Positions 25,986 to 35,263 of a stretch of 38,329 bases of DNA are shown here, in pieces. Position numbers and translations under genes: made by a program. The stretch comes from Peribacillus psychrosaccharolyticus ATCC 23296 (GTDB lineage Bacteria > Bacillota > Bacilli > Bacillales > DSM-1321). The first letter of the stretch is position 1. Each line of letters begins with the position of its first letter. The stretch lies in the NCBI RefSeq assembly GCF_000305495.1, contig NZ_AJTN02000176.1, positions 1 through 38,329 of the forward strand. Direction: 5' to 3'. Under the pieces are notes generated by a model. It was not told where the DNA came from. It searched no databases and saw nothing but the letters and a program-made list of their open reading frames with translations.

Positions 25986-26018
25986 AAAAAAGCGAGGCCC
26001 GGCGCCTCGCTTTTTTGT
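25986..26018. terminator. Bidirectional terminator between the DUF1540 gene and the 51-aa gene
   Basis: A GC-rich stem AGCGAGGC (25991-25998) / GCCTCGCT (26004-26011) flanked by A6 and T6. It serves convergent small genes on both sides. Confidence 0.92.
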
Positions 26019-26023
26019 TTGTT

Positions 26024-26179
26024 CTAAATTTGGAAGTCAGTTGAAAATTCCTCACTGTTATTCCATTTATTTTTTAAGAAAAACAGCTCGTGTTCCCCTA
26101 ATTTCGTAATCTCTTTTACGACTAAATCCGGCAGCCCTCGCTCCAATAAAATCTCTGCAATTAAATATTGCTTCTCCAT
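26024..26179 (-). CDS. Unrecognised 51-aa protein under predicted CcpA control
   Basis: A short gene with a complete set of signals. The ATG at 26179 follows CAGAGGAG by 8 nt, there is a predicted sigma-A promoter at 26224-26253, and a terminator follows the stop. The product (MEKQYLIAEILLERGLPDLV...) looks helical in its first 35 residues, with an acidic, Asn-rich tail; no membrane segment or cysteine is seen. I do not recognise the family. A consensus cre site at 26211-26224 lies just downstream of the -10. Confidence 0.75.
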   Translation of the reverse strand: MEKQYLIAEILLERGLPDLVVKEITKLGEHELFFLKNKWNNSEEFSTDFQI

Positions 26180-26210
26180 TTAATCATCTCCTCTGCTATT
26201 CTTCATTTGA

Positions 26211-26224
26211 TGTAAGCGCTATCA
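26211..26224 (-). promoter_or_regulatory. cre site (CcpA operator)
   Basis: TGTAAGCGCTATCA fits the cre consensus TGWAANCGNTNWCA at every fixed position. It sits at the predicted transcription start of the 51-aa gene, a position that normally gives glucose repression. Confidence 0.8.
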
Positions 26225-26253
26225 CTATAATATAAAAAAGTAAATGCTGAAAA
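26224..26253 (-). promoter_or_regulatory. Promoter of the 51-aa gene
   Basis: On the minus strand TTTTCA (26248-26253), 18 nt, TATAGT (26224-26229). The -35 is mediocre and the -10 good. The cre site follows immediately. Confidence 0.6.
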
Positions 26254-26514
26254 AAGTAGTATATGCCTATTTTTCCTCATTTATTTGAAAGCTCTATCTA
26301 AGGCATTCTACTTGTAATTCCTTCCATTTCATCATATCATAATCTGTTTCTTAACTCACCATTAATTTTTACAAAAAACTGAAATTTTAAAAAATTAGAC
26401 AAATATATGACCCATTTAGCCGAAATACAGCTTAAACAGATCATATATATATACAACGTATTCCTAGTCCTTTTCTTTCGTTCCTGTTTTCCACTCTCAT
26501 TGACCGTTAAATAG
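26254..26514. other. AT-rich gap between the 51-aa gene and menC
   Basis: No gene, terminator or regulatory motif that I can support. An 8-bp inverted repeat (ATCTGTTT at 26342, AAACAGAT at 26434) is too far apart to call a terminator. The men operon shows no clear intrinsic terminator here. Confidence 0.5.
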
Positions 26515-27621
26515 TTATTGTGTAAATGCATGTTCATAAATTGACATCCTGTTTACACGCTCCTCATCAACTGCAAAACCGATGCCTGGAGTTGTTGGAA
26601 TAGTGATTTTCCCATTATTCACCATGACTTCCGGCTCAATAATATCTTCGGACCAATACCTCGATGAGGGTGCTAAATCACCAGGAATAGTAAACCCAGG
26701 GAGTGATGCCAGTGCCAGATTATGAGCCCGGGAAATACCAAACTCAATCATTCCGCCGCACCATACAGGTACTTGTTCTTGAAGACAAAGATTATGAATT
26801 TTAACCGCTTGATTCCATCCACCTACGCGTGACATTTTAATATTTATGATTCCACAGCTGCCAAGCAGCAGTGCACTTTTCGCATCATGGAATGAACAAA
26901 TACTTTCATCCAAACAAATCGGTGTAGTAAGCTGTTTTTGCAATAGCGCATGTTCAACAATATCATCATTACCTAATGGCTGTTCAATCATCATGAGATT
27001 AAACGTATCTAACTTTTTCAAATGCTCCACATCATTGAGTGTATATGACGAATTAGCATCTGCCATTAAGCTGATATTCGGATAGGTATTTCTTATTTCT
27101 GATAAAAGGTCTATATCGGTATTTCGGTGAAGCTTCACTTTATACCGCTCATATCCTTCAGATTTCACGTCCTCAATTTGTTGAAGTGCTGTTTGGATAT
27201 CTGGTGCCGCAATGACAACACCTGCTGCTACTTCTTCCCTTACTGCCCCAAACAGTTTACCAAGATAAACCCCTTGTTGTTTCGCATATAAATCCCATAA
27301 TGCTTGTTCAAGTCCAGCCTTAGCCATAGCATTCCGCCTAATTCCACTCCACAGATTCTCCAGTTCAGCGGGATGATGAATCGGGATATTTAATAAACTT
27401 GGAATCAAGAAATCTTCCAATATGTGTTTACAGGTTTGAATCGTTTCCTCTGTATACCAAGGGCTTGAAAAAGGCACCGCTTCCCCATACCCAATGTTTC
27501 CATCTTGATCTATGACTTTAATAACAATAACTTCTCTTATAGTGACAGTTTCTAAATGAGTCGTAAACGGTGACTTTAGTGGAGCAGAAATAATCGATAG
27601 GGTTACCGAATGTATTTTCAT
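26515..27621 (-). CDS. menC: o-Succinylbenzoate synthase
   Basis: An enolase-superfamily dehydratase that converts SHCHC to o-succinylbenzoate in menaquinone synthesis. It is 368 aa. Catalytic lysines are in the KVK motif (161-163) and Lys262 (NIKMS). Mg ligands are Asp188 (MADAN), Glu213 (MIEQP) and Asp238 (CLDES). The sequence belongs to the Bacillus type, which is close to N-acylamino acid racemases. The ATG overlaps the menE stop by 4 nt. It is the last gene of the men operon. Confidence 0.94.
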   Translation of the reverse strand: MKIHSVTLSIISAPLKSPFTTHLETVTIREVIVIKVIDQDGNIGYGEAVPFSSPWYTEETIQTCKHILEDFLIPSLLNIPIHHPAELENLWSGIRRNAMAKAGLEQALWDLYAKQQGVYLGKLFGAVREEVAAGVVIAAPDIQTALQQIEDVKSEGYERYKVKLHRNTDIDLLSEIRNTYPNISLMADANSSYTLNDVEHLKKLDTFNLMMIEQPLGNDDIVEHALLQKQLTTPICLDESICSFHDAKSALLLGSCGIINIKMSRVGGWNQAVKIHNLCLQEQVPVWCGGMIEFGISRAHNLALASLPGFTIPGDLAPSSRYWSEDIIEPEVMVNNGKITIPTTPGIGFAVDEERVNRMSIYEHAFTQ

Positions 27622-29111
27622 GAGCGGCTTCCCAGCTCTTTTAGTTTTCTTCTCATCAGCTTATTAGCTGCGTTTCGAGGCAGTTCTTCACAAAAGAAAA
27701 TGTACTTCGGCACTTTATATGGAGCTAGATTTTCTTTTACATACATAAGTAATTCTTCTTCCGTTACCACATGATTCTTATTGGTAACCACAAATGCAAT
27801 CGGAACCTGTCCCCACTTTTCATCCTCGATTGATGTTACACCAGACTCAAACACAGCAGGATGTTTACTAATCACTGCCTCTATCTCGGCTGGATAGACA
27901 TTCTCACCGCCCGATATTAACAAATCACAACGTCGGTCCATAACAAAGAGAAACCCTTCACTATCGAGATAACCAATATCTCCTGTATATAACCATCCAT
28001 CCTTAATTGCTTTCTCTGTGGCTTCCATTTGATTTAAATAGCCGGATGTAACATTTGGACCCGCAACCACAATTTCACCATGTTCATTTGGTCCCGCTTC
28101 GTGTCCATCAATCTCAATTCGAAGTTGGGAAGGAAATAACGCCTTTCCAGCTGAACCAAGCTTCTCCAAGCTGTCTTCAGGGGACAGCGTTACAATTTGT
28201 GAAGCTGTTTCCGTCATCCCGTAGGTTTGATACACAGGTATCTGTTTAGCCTTACATTCTTCCAATAAGTACTTTGGAGCAGGGCCTCCACCAAGAAGCA
28301 TACACCGAAATGAAGCCGGATAGCCTTCATCGCCAAGATCTTGTATCATCCGGTTCAGCATCGTGGTAACTACGGAAATAATGGTAATTCCCTTTTCCTG
28401 AATCATTTTGTTTGCTTCAATGGCGCTGAATTTCTCTGCTAGGACAACCTTCATCCCATATATCATATTTCGCATCAAGATGGAAAGACCGCTTATATGA
28501 AAAATGGGAACTCCACAATACCAGCAATCTTTTTCAGTTAGTCCCAAATTCAAGACAGAACCAATGGCACTCCACCAATGATTGCCGAAAGTCTGGATAA
28601 CGCCTTTTGGGTTTCCTGTAGTCCCTGAGGTATACATAATGGTCGCCGTTTCATCCATAACATACTCACTGATAATCCGGGCTTGGTTATCTTCTGGCAC
28701 TTGCTGAACAACCTCCATACTGGCTATTTTAAGTAATGGAAGCTGTCTTTGAACTTGTTTCCCTTTCTCACTAAAAACAGCATCAAAAATAAGCTGGTCT
28801 GCTTGGCTGTCCTTTACTTGCCAAGTTAGTTCGTTGGCAGTTAGACGATGATTCAGCATAACAATACGAACACCTAAATAAAAAAGCCCATGAATTAACG
28901 CTACACTTCTAATATCATTTCGTATTAAAACAGCACACGTATTCCCCTGCTGTAGACCTAAAGCAGCCGCTTTTCTTGCTGTACTTTCTGCGAGTAAGTC
29001 TAGTTCTAGAAAGGTATAAATTTTTTCATCAAACTCTATTGCAGGTCGATTGGGGGTCAACTGAGCACGTTTCTTCAGCCAATTCGGCATTCTTTCAACT
29101 TTTGTAGTCAT
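27618..29111 (-). CDS. menE: o-Succinylbenzoate-CoA ligase
   Basis: An acyl-CoA synthetase (ANL superfamily) of 497 aa that activates o-succinylbenzoate with ATP and CoA. The P-loop MYTSGTTGNPKG is at about 159-170, the core motif YQTYGMTE near 295 and the hinge motif YTGDIGYLD near 375, with a C-terminal lysine (AANKLMRRKL) for adenylation. Order in the operon: menB, a 68-bp gap with a hairpin, menE, menC. Confidence 0.95.
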   Translation of the reverse strand: MTTKVERMPNWLKKRAQLTPNRPAIEFDEKIYTFLELDLLAESTARKAAALGLQQGNTCAVLIRNDIRSVALIHGLFYLGVRIVMLNHRLTANELTWQVKDSQADQLIFDAVFSEKGKQVQRQLPLLKIASMEVVQQVPEDNQARIISEYVMDETATIMYTSGTTGNPKGVIQTFGNHWWSAIGSVLNLGLTEKDCWYCGVPIFHISGLSILMRNMIYGMKVVLAEKFSAIEANKMIQEKGITIISVVTTMLNRMIQDLGDEGYPASFRCMLLGGGPAPKYLLEECKAKQIPVYQTYGMTETASQIVTLSPEDSLEKLGSAGKALFPSQLRIEIDGHEAGPNEHGEIVVAGPNVTSGYLNQMEATEKAIKDGWLYTGDIGYLDSEGFLFVMDRRCDLLISGGENVYPAEIEAVISKHPAVFESGVTSIEDEKWGQVPIAFVVTNKNHVVTEEELLMYVKENLAPYKVPKYIFFCEELPRNAANKLMRRKLKELGSRS

Positions 29112-29131
29112 TTTTCTAACTCCTTATACGA

Positions 29132-29165
29132 AAACAGCTCGACGAGTTACCCCGCCAAGCTGTTT
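29132..29165 (-). other. Hairpin between menB and menE
   Basis: An 8-bp stem AAACAGCT (29132-29139) / AGCTGTTT (29158-29165), extended by an inner GGCG/CGTC pairing. Only T4 follows on the minus strand, so this may be a partial attenuator or a processing or stability element in the operon mRNA. Confidence 0.5.
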
Positions 29166-29179
29166 CATGATTGTCTCTA

Positions 29180-29998
29180 TTATGGGAAACGCGGGAATTG
29201 ACCAAAGTCTGGATCACGTTTTTCTTTAAACGCATCGCGTCCTTCTTTTGCTTCTTCTGTTGTGTAATATAAAAGAGTTGCATCTCCAGCTAACTGCTGA
29301 ATACCTGCAAGTCCATCTGAATCAGCATTGAAAGATGCTTTTAAGAAACGTAACGCCATTGGGCTATTTCGAAGCATTTCTTTACACCATTGAACAGTTT
29401 CTTCTTCAAGCTGTTCTAATGGTACAACGGTGTTAACTAGCCCCATATCTAATGCTTCTTGTGCATTATATTGACGACATAGATACCAAATTTCACGCGC
29501 TTTTTTATGGCCGACGATACGGGCTAAATAACCTGCACCATATCCACCATCAAAGCTGCCCACCTTAGGACCTGTTTGCCCGAATACAGCATTATCAGCT
29601 GCAATTGTTAAATCACAAACGATATGAAGTACATGTCCTCCTCCGATTGCATAACCCGCTACCATGGCTACTACCGGTTTAGGTATGACTCGGATTAAGC
29701 GTTGAAGATCTAGGACGTTTAATCGCGGTATATTATCCTCGCCAACATAGCCGCCATTACCACGAACTTTTTGGTCTCCACCTGAACAGAACGCTTTTCC
29801 ACCTTCACCGGTTAAAATAATCGCACCAATTTCAGAATCATCACGTGCACGTGAAAACGCATCAATTAATTCAGCTGTCGTTTTCGGACGAAATGCATTA
29901 TGTACGTGAGGACGATTAATAGAAATCTTTGCAATACCATTATAAGCTGTGTAAAGAATATCTTCATATTCTCGTTTAGTTACCCACTCAATTGTCAA
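29180..29998 (-). CDS. menB: 1,4-Dihydroxy-2-naphthoyl-CoA synthase
   Basis: A crotonase-fold ring-closing enzyme of 272 aa that converts o-succinylbenzoyl-CoA to DHNA-CoA. Oxyanion-hole segments are SGGDQ (72-76) and GGGH (119-122); the MenB signature [14 protein letters not shown] is at 141-154. The start is the TTG at 29998, behind AAGGAGGAG; there is no nearby ATG. The gap to menH is 12 bp. Confidence 0.97.
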   Translation of the reverse strand: MTIEWVTKREYEDILYTAYNGIAKISINRPHVHNAFRPKTTAELIDAFSRARDDSEIGAIILTGEGGKAFCSGGDQKVRGNGGYVGEDNIPRLNVLDLQRLIRVIPKPVVAMVAGYAIGGGHVLHIVCDLTIAADNAVFGQTGPKVGSFDGGYGAGYLARIVGHKKAREIWYLCRQYNAQEALDMGLVNTVVPLEQLEEETVQWCKEMLRNSPMALRFLKASFNADSDGLAGIQQLAGDATLLYYTTEEAKEGRDAFKEKRDPDFGQFPRFP

Positions 29999-30010
29999 TT
30001 TTGCTCCTCC

Positions 30011-30826
30011 TTATTGTTTAGCTAAAAACTCATATACTATTTTACCAAACATTTTCTCATTCTCCGAGTGAATAGCATGTCCAACATCATTTATTATTTT
30101 CCAATCGCAATTTTCGATAAGCCTGCTCATCCTCGCAGCAACTTCACAGAACTTAAAATCAAGCTCCCCTGTCAACAACAGCGTTGGAAAAGACAGCGTT
30201 TCAAGACTCTGCCAACGCGAAGGCTGAGCACCCGTACCCATCCCGATTAAACTGTTGGCCAGTCCCGTTTCATGATTATCTAGTCTTTGTTTACGGATTA
30301 CCGCCTGCTTTTCAGCAGGAAGTCTTTTTTGCGAAGCAAACAAAGGAATGTTCTCCCACTTATTCACAAATGTTTCGATTCCATTCGCCATTATATTGTG
30401 AGCAAGTTGGTGATCCTGATTCATTCTCTTCTTTCTTGCCCCTTCCTCTTCAAGTCCTGGGGAGGCACTTTCAAGAATTAACGACTGAATACATTCAGGG
30501 TAAAGAACGGCAAAGTTCAGTGCCAGTCTTCCACCCATAGAATAACCTAATACATGGATTTTACTAATCGCCAGGTGATCGACTATCGCTTTTAAATCAG
30601 CAGCTGCTGATTCCATTCTATAGGGAGTAATTTCTTCGGGAGCGCTTGTTTTCCCATGACCGACGATATCAATCATGATCAATTGAACATGTTCACTAAG
30701 CATCGGGATAAGAAAGTCCCAAGTATGGAGATTTCCCGTAAATCCGTGCAGCAATAGAAGCTGTTGTCCACCAGATACACCTGCTGTTTCAATATGGTAT
30801 TCTACACCATTTGTGACAAAATTCAT
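30011..30826 (-). CDS. menH: SHCHC synthase (2-succinyl-6-hydroxy-2,4-cyclohexadiene-1-carboxylate synthase)
   Basis: An alpha/beta hydrolase-fold lyase of 271 aa that removes pyruvate from SEPHCHC. The nucleophile is Ser96 in GYSMGG, the acid lies in GELDFKF and the base is His in NDVGHAIH. An HGFTG oxyanion motif is at 27-31. It overlaps the end of menD by 4 nt and corresponds to B. subtilis YtxM. Confidence 0.93.
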   Translation of the reverse strand: MNFVTNGVEYHIETAGVSGGQQLLLLHGFTGNLHTWDFLIPMLSEHVQLIMIDIVGHGKTSAPEEITPYRMESAAADLKAIVDHLAISKIHVLGYSMGGRLALNFAVLYPECIQSLILESASPGLEEEGARKKRMNQDHQLAHNIMANGIETFVNKWENIPLFASQKRLPAEKQAVIRKQRLDNHETGLANSLIGMGTGAQPSRWQSLETLSFPTLLLTGELDFKFCEVAARMSRLIENCDWKIINDVGHAIHSENEKMFGKIVYEFLAKQ

Positions 30827-32568
30827 GGTTTTTCCTTATCCAGTACAATATTCATTTCCCGGGAAACATAATTCCATAATTCTCGATGTTTTAAGACATT
30901 TTCTTCTCTATTTGTCGGGACTTCAATGACCTTTAAACCGGGAACAGTAAAGGATTTTGTGAAATTCTCTTGGAAATCGTCCCAATTCTGGACTTTATGG
31001 TAGTTACCTCCGTAAAGCTTTACGGCAAGTTCAAAGTCAAGACCATGAGGGGTACCAAAGAGTACTTCGAAATATTCCTTTTCAGACGATTGAGGTAAAA
31101 AGGAGAAAATTCCACCGCCATCATTATTAACAAGAAGAATGGTTAGATTCTGCTTTTGCAGTTTAGCTGCTAGCAGCCCATTCATATCATGGAAAAAGCT
31201 TAAATCTCCAATGACAAGAACCGTATTTTCCTTCACAGTGCTTACACCAAGAGCCGTTGAGACAACTCCATCAATTCCATTAGCACCGCGGTTGGCATAC
31301 GTATGAATCGACTTATTATTCGTAAAAAAGAACGTATCCAAATCTCTAATAGGCATACTATTTCCGACGAATAAATGAGAGTCTTCAGGCATTAAATCAC
31401 TTAAAAGAGAAAATAACTTCCCTTCATCCAGCTCAGCTCCATCTCGAATACTGCTTAATGCCTGCTTGGCTGCATGATTAATAGTTACCCATTTTGACAG
31501 CCAGATTGAATCCTGAGCTTCCTGCAGCCTTGCAGTCATCCCCTGACAAAATGAAGTTTCTTCTGACTGAATCATATTTGTAGCAAGACCTGCAGGTTCC
31601 CTCCATCCTGCGCCCCCATCAACGACCATATGAACAGCTTGACGCTGTTTTTTCATATATAGTAAAAGCGGCTTTGAAACTGGCATCGCTCCGAATCTTA
31701 AAATGAGATCCGGACTGAAGGCCTCACATGCTCGTTCAGCACGCAAAATGGTATCATAGCAATCAATAATATTCACAGCGCTTTGTCCGCTCCGAAGTTG
31801 TGACAGCGGATCAGCCAGAATCGGCACATTCCATTTATCAGCTAACTGGATGATTGCTTCTCTGCTTTCAGTAGTTTGCAGCTCTCCACAGACAATCATA
31901 GCCGCTTTTGACTGATTGAGAAGGCTTGCGAGATTATCCATTTGCTTAGCTGAAAGTGATAAATCACCAGCTTCCACTTGTACAGTTGCCTCTCTTTGAC
32001 CTCTGTAAGTTTGCACATCCTGCATCGCAGGCACGAGCGGCTCTCTAAGAGGGAAATTAACGTGTACGGGTCCTCTTGGTTGTTTAACTGCTGTAGCCGC
32101 TGCCCTCGCAGATATCGTGCGGGCATAGCGAACCATCACATCTGTATTTTCTGGAATAGCCATTTCAGCAAACCACTTAACATGCTTACCATACATCTGA
32201 ATCTGATCAATGGTTTGCGGAGCACCTACATCACGAAGCTCATGCGGCCGATCAGCCGTTAGAACGATAAGTGGTACTCTCGCATAAAAAGCTTCTACTA
32301 TAGCCGGATAAAAATTGGCTGTAGCTGTACCAGACGTACATAACATAGCAACAGGTTCATGTGACGCTTTGGCTAAGCCAAGAGCAAAAAAACCTGCTGA
32401 ACGTTCATCAACATTTATATGAATGGTAATATCAGGGTGCTCCGCTAACAAAAGAGCCAGGGGAGTTGATCTCGAACCTGGACTTATCACGGCATGTTTA
32501 ACCTGATTCCGAGCAAGTTCATCAATAAATGAAGCTGCGTATGCGGTTAATGAATCTTGCTCATTCAT
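30823..32568 (-). CDS. menD: SEPHCHC synthase
   Basis: A thiamine-diphosphate enzyme of 581 aa that joins isochorismate and 2-oxoglutarate. The N-terminal Pyr domain holds ISPGSRSTPLA (about 24-34) and the catalytic Glu near residue 56 (NVDERSAGF). The C-terminal ThDP domain has GNSMPIRDLD near 403-412 and the GDLSFFHDMN metal/diphosphate motif near 455-464. It overlaps menF by 8 nt and menH by 4 nt, a tightly coupled operon. Confidence 0.97.
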   Translation of the reverse strand: MNEQDSLTAYAASFIDELARNQVKHAVISPGSRSTPLALLLAEHPDITIHINVDERSAGFFALGLAKASHEPVAMLCTSGTATANFYPAIVEAFYARVPLIVLTADRPHELRDVGAPQTIDQIQMYGKHVKWFAEMAIPENTDVMVRYARTISARAAATAVKQPRGPVHVNFPLREPLVPAMQDVQTYRGQREATVQVEAGDLSLSAKQMDNLASLLNQSKAAMIVCGELQTTESREAIIQLADKWNVPILADPLSQLRSGQSAVNIIDCYDTILRAERACEAFSPDLILRFGAMPVSKPLLLYMKKQRQAVHMVVDGGAGWREPAGLATNMIQSEETSFCQGMTARLQEAQDSIWLSKWVTINHAAKQALSSIRDGAELDEGKLFSLLSDLMPEDSHLFVGNSMPIRDLDTFFFTNNKSIHTYANRGANGIDGVVSTALGVSTVKENTVLVIGDLSFFHDMNGLLAAKLQKQNLTILLVNNDGGGIFSFLPQSSEKEYFEVLFGTPHGLDFELAVKLYGGNYHKVQNWDDFQENFTKSFTVPGLKVIEVPTNREENVLKHRELWNYVSREMNIVLDKEKP

Positions 32569-33967
32569 TTAGCGTTCCTCCTAAAGCACTTAGCATTGGA
32601 TTAAATTTAATGGATGTTTCCCGATACTCACTCTCCGGGATTGAATCTGCCACAACTCCACAACCAGCAAATAAGGATGCTTCATTGCCTTGAAGAAGTC
32701 CGGAACGTATTCCAACGGCAAATTCTCCATTTCCATAGGAATCGATCCAACCAATTGGTCCTGCATAAAATCCACGTTCCAGCTCTTCTATCTCACGAAT
32801 TCGGCTGACCGCCTTTTCTTTTGGCAGCCCGCCCATAGCAGGCGTAGGATGCAATTTATCTACTACCTGAAACATAGAAACATCACGGGCGCATGTCCCT
32901 CTCACGGGAGTGTATAAATGCTGAATATGCCTATTTTTCATCAATCCAGGTTCACGTGGAACCATTAGTTTTTCACAAACAGTTTCTAATGCACCTGTGA
33001 TCATTGAAACCACATATTGATGTTCCATTAGGTTTTTTTCATCATGTAATAATTCATTGCCTAGAAGCGTATCCTGTTCCTCTGTCTTACCACGGGCAAT
33101 TGAACCTGCTAAACAAGCCGAAAGCATTTCACTGTCCTGTTTTTTAACAAGTCTTTCTGGCGTGGCACCAATAAAACAATCACTCTCAGACTCTAAACTA
33201 AAGATATAGCTTTTTGGCTGTTCTTTCTGCATTTGATTTAATACCGTTTCAGACTGAATACGTTCTGTGCACGTTACTCGTAATTCTCTTGCGAGGACAA
33301 TCTTATCCATATCCGTCTCTTTTAATTCTTGAACGGCCTGAGCTACGGTATCCTTCCAAGCTTCTGGGTGAATTTCCGTTTGGCTTTGGACCTTGTTTTC
33401 CGGCATAGATTCGATGGTCTTCCCATTAACTAACTTGTCCCAATCATTTATCTGTTCAATCAGTATTTCTCCCTTAATGCCGGGAGTGCAGAGTGTGTTG
33501 GTCGTAACATATGCTTGCCCCTTCACAACGGATAGCATGAGGGAGGGGATGTAAAAAAGATTATCTCCAAAATGCTCCCATAAACGAGAGTCACTTTTGT
33601 TAGGATCAAAAGAAAAGCCTCCAAATAACAAGGGCCCTGTCGCTATTATATCGGTTACTCCTGTAATAACAGCAGTATTCCGGATGGTAGACCAGTTAGC
33701 TTCCATACTGCTGAAACGATTCAAATCAGCAGGTACTTGGAGTTTCAGGGCTTTACCTAAACCCGCAATGACAATTTCTTTCTCAGGGTCCTGCCAAAAA
33801 AAGCGTTCCCCTTCATAGCGTTCTCTTCCAGCTCGATAAAATGAAAGGGGGTCAATATGATCGATTTTTTTTACTTCACTGAACAGGACGACTGTTTGGA
33901 GCAAATTTGCTTGTTCCAACGCCTGCTTTAGTCCTACAAATCGTTCAGTTTTATATGAAATAGACAA
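32561..33967 (-). CDS. menF: Isochorismate synthase (menaquinone-specific)
   Basis: A chorismate-binding enzyme of 468 aa that opens the menaquinone branch. The C-terminal chorismate domain shows KIVLAREL, TPERLVKK, the motif HPTPAMGGLP, and GCGVVADSIPESEYRET with K in SIKFNPML. The start is the TTG at 33967, 6 nt after an unusual all-G ribosome binding site (CGGGGGGA). It is the first gene of menF-D-H-B-E-C; a promoter is at 34005-34034. Confidence 0.95.
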   Translation of the reverse strand: MSISYKTERFVGLKQALEQANLLQTVVLFSEVKKIDHIDPLSFYRAGRERYEGERFFWQDPEKEIVIAGLGKALKLQVPADLNRFSSMEANWSTIRNTAVITGVTDIIATGPLLFGGFSFDPNKSDSRLWEHFGDNLFYIPSLMLSVVKGQAYVTTNTLCTPGIKGEILIEQINDWDKLVNGKTIESMPENKVQSQTEIHPEAWKDTVAQAVQELKETDMDKIVLARELRVTCTERIQSETVLNQMQKEQPKSYIFSLESESDCFIGATPERLVKKQDSEMLSACLAGSIARGKTEEQDTLLGNELLHDEKNLMEHQYVVSMITGALETVCEKLMVPREPGLMKNRHIQHLYTPVRGTCARDVSMFQVVDKLHPTPAMGGLPKEKAVSRIREIEELERGFYAGPIGWIDSYGNGEFAVGIRSGLLQGNEASLFAGCGVVADSIPESEYRETSIKFNPMLSALGGTLNE

Positions 33968-34004
33968 AAAAATCCCCCCGTAAATATAAGTTCAAACCTC
34001 TTTA

Positions 34005-34034
34005 AAGATACACCTCTGTCAGAGTTAATGTCAA
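34005..34034 (-). promoter_or_regulatory. Sigma-A promoter of the men operon
   Basis: On the minus strand a perfect -35 TTGACA (34029-34034), 18 nt, TATCTT (34005-34010). It lies 37 nt before the menF start. Confidence 0.65.
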
Positions 34035-34114
34035 TTATTCCAACTAGTGAGAACAATTTTCTTCCTTATTATATAAAACTTGAACTAAGCAATTAGTGCC
34101 ATTCGAAAAAGACA

Positions 34115-34143
34115 TTGACACTGCCTCAATCTTTTTCTAAACT
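34115..34143 (+). promoter_or_regulatory. Sigma-A promoter of menA
   Basis: A perfect -35 TTGACA (34115-34120), 17 nt, TAAACT (34138-34143), upstream of menA. It is divergent from the menF promoter, about 80 bp apart. Confidence 0.75.
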
Positions 34144-34200
34144 TAGTCTGTATGCTTACGTCATTTTCAGCCAATTTTCTACTTATAGAGGAGAGACATA

Positions 34201-35133
34201 ATGGATTCACAAGATTATTCAAATTCAGCTTCGCTTCCAGGTAAGCGACACTGGAAAATATGGTGGGAACTCATAAGGCCCCATACATTAACAGCAGGTT
34301 TCATTCCCGTATTAATGGGAACCGCACTTGCACTCCTTACAGACTCAGTAAATACGTTATTATTTCTAGCCATGCTTTTTGCCAGCTTGCTAATTCAAGC
34401 CGCTACCAACTTATTCAATGAGTATTACGATTTCAAACGAGGATTGGATACCGCAGAGTCAGTAGGAATCGGCGGCGGCATTGTTCGTCACGGTATGACC
34501 CCAAAGCTGATTATGCAGCTCGCACTTGCTATGTATACTATTTCATTGCTGCTTGGCATTTATATCTGTGCCGCATCTTCTTGGTGGCTTGCAGCAGTTG
34601 GTCTAGTCTGTATGCTCGTCGGTTATCTATACACTGGGGGACCATTCCCAATCTCTTGGACACCTTTTGGCGAACTTGCCTCTGGATTCTTTATGGGATT
34701 CCTGATTATCCTCATTGCCTACTTTATTCAAACTGGGCATGTTTCAAGCATAGCAGTGTTGGTCGCTGTTCCAAGCGGTATATTAGTCGGACTAATTAAT
34801 ATGGCCAATAATATTCGGGATCATGATGGCGATAAACGCAGCGGACGCAGAACCCTTCCAATTTTACTTGGACAAAAGAATGCAATTATCTTTATGGGGA
34901 TTATGTTCGCCATAGCTTACCTTTGGGTAGTTGGATTAGTTGTGACTGGAACTGTATCCCCATGGATTCTATTGGCTTTATTAAGTATTCCCAAGGCCGT
35001 ACAAACAACAACAGGTTTTGTTGGTAAAACAATGCCTATCGAAATGATGCCTGCTATGAAATCTGCTGGGCAGACAAATACCTTCTTCGGTTTCCTTTTA
35101 TCAATCGGCTTATTCATCAGCTACTTCATATAA
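34201..35133 (+). CDS. menA: 1,4-Dihydroxy-2-naphthoate polyprenyltransferase
   Basis: A UbiA-family integral membrane prenyltransferase of 310 aa with about eight or nine helices. It attaches the prenyl tail to DHNA in the membrane. Asp-rich motifs: NEYYDFKRGLD (73-83; Asp77, Asp83) and NNIRDHDGDKRSG (203-215; Asp207, Asp211). The ATG at 34201 follows AGAGGAGAG. It is divergent from the men operon, as in B. subtilis, and ends at a strong terminator. A methyltransferase (menG) is not in the window. Confidence 0.96.
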   Translation: MDSQDYSNSASLPGKRHWKIWWELIRPHTLTAGFIPVLMGTALALLTDSVNTLLFLAMLFASLLIQAATNLFNEYYDFKRGLDTAESVGIGGGIVRHGMTPKLIMQLALAMYTISLLLGIYICAASSWWLAAVGLVCMLVGYLYTGGPFPISWTPFGELASGFFMGFLIILIAYFIQTGHVSSIAVLVAVPSGILVGLINMANNIRDHDGDKRSGRRTLPILLGQKNAIIFMGIMFAIAYLWVVGLVVTGTVSPWILLALLSIPKAVQTTTGFVGKTMPIEMMPAMKSAGQTNTFFGFLLSIGLFISYFI

Positions 35134-35136
35134 CTT

Positions 35137-35169
35137 TTTACCCCGTGTATCCTTACACGGGGTATTTTT
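35137..35169 (+). terminator. Rho-independent terminator of menA
   Basis: A perfect 11-bp stem TACCCCGTGTA (35139-35149) / TACACGGGGTA (35154-35164) with T5 after it. Confidence 0.93.
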
Positions 35170-35183
35170 CAATTTTATATCTT

Positions 35184-35209
35184 GTTTCCTCATCCGATAA
35201 AGCGGGTAA
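35184..35209 (+). promoter_or_regulatory. Candidate sigma-B promoter of yteA
   Basis: GTTTCC (35184-35189), 14 nt, GGGTAA (35204-35209), a good fit to the sigma-B pattern GTTT-N12-15-GGGWAW. The predicted start lies about 45 nt before the yteA ATG. No competing sigma-A promoter is obvious. Confidence 0.6.
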
Positions 35210-35263
35210 TAAATAGTTATAACTAAATCGTAAGCAAGATATTAAACACGAGGAGTGATTTCA

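Noticed and set aside
26337-26537. 66-codon minus-strand frame overlapping the menC 3' end.
   Set aside because: It begins inside menC, has no ribosome binding site and shows no recognisable protein features.
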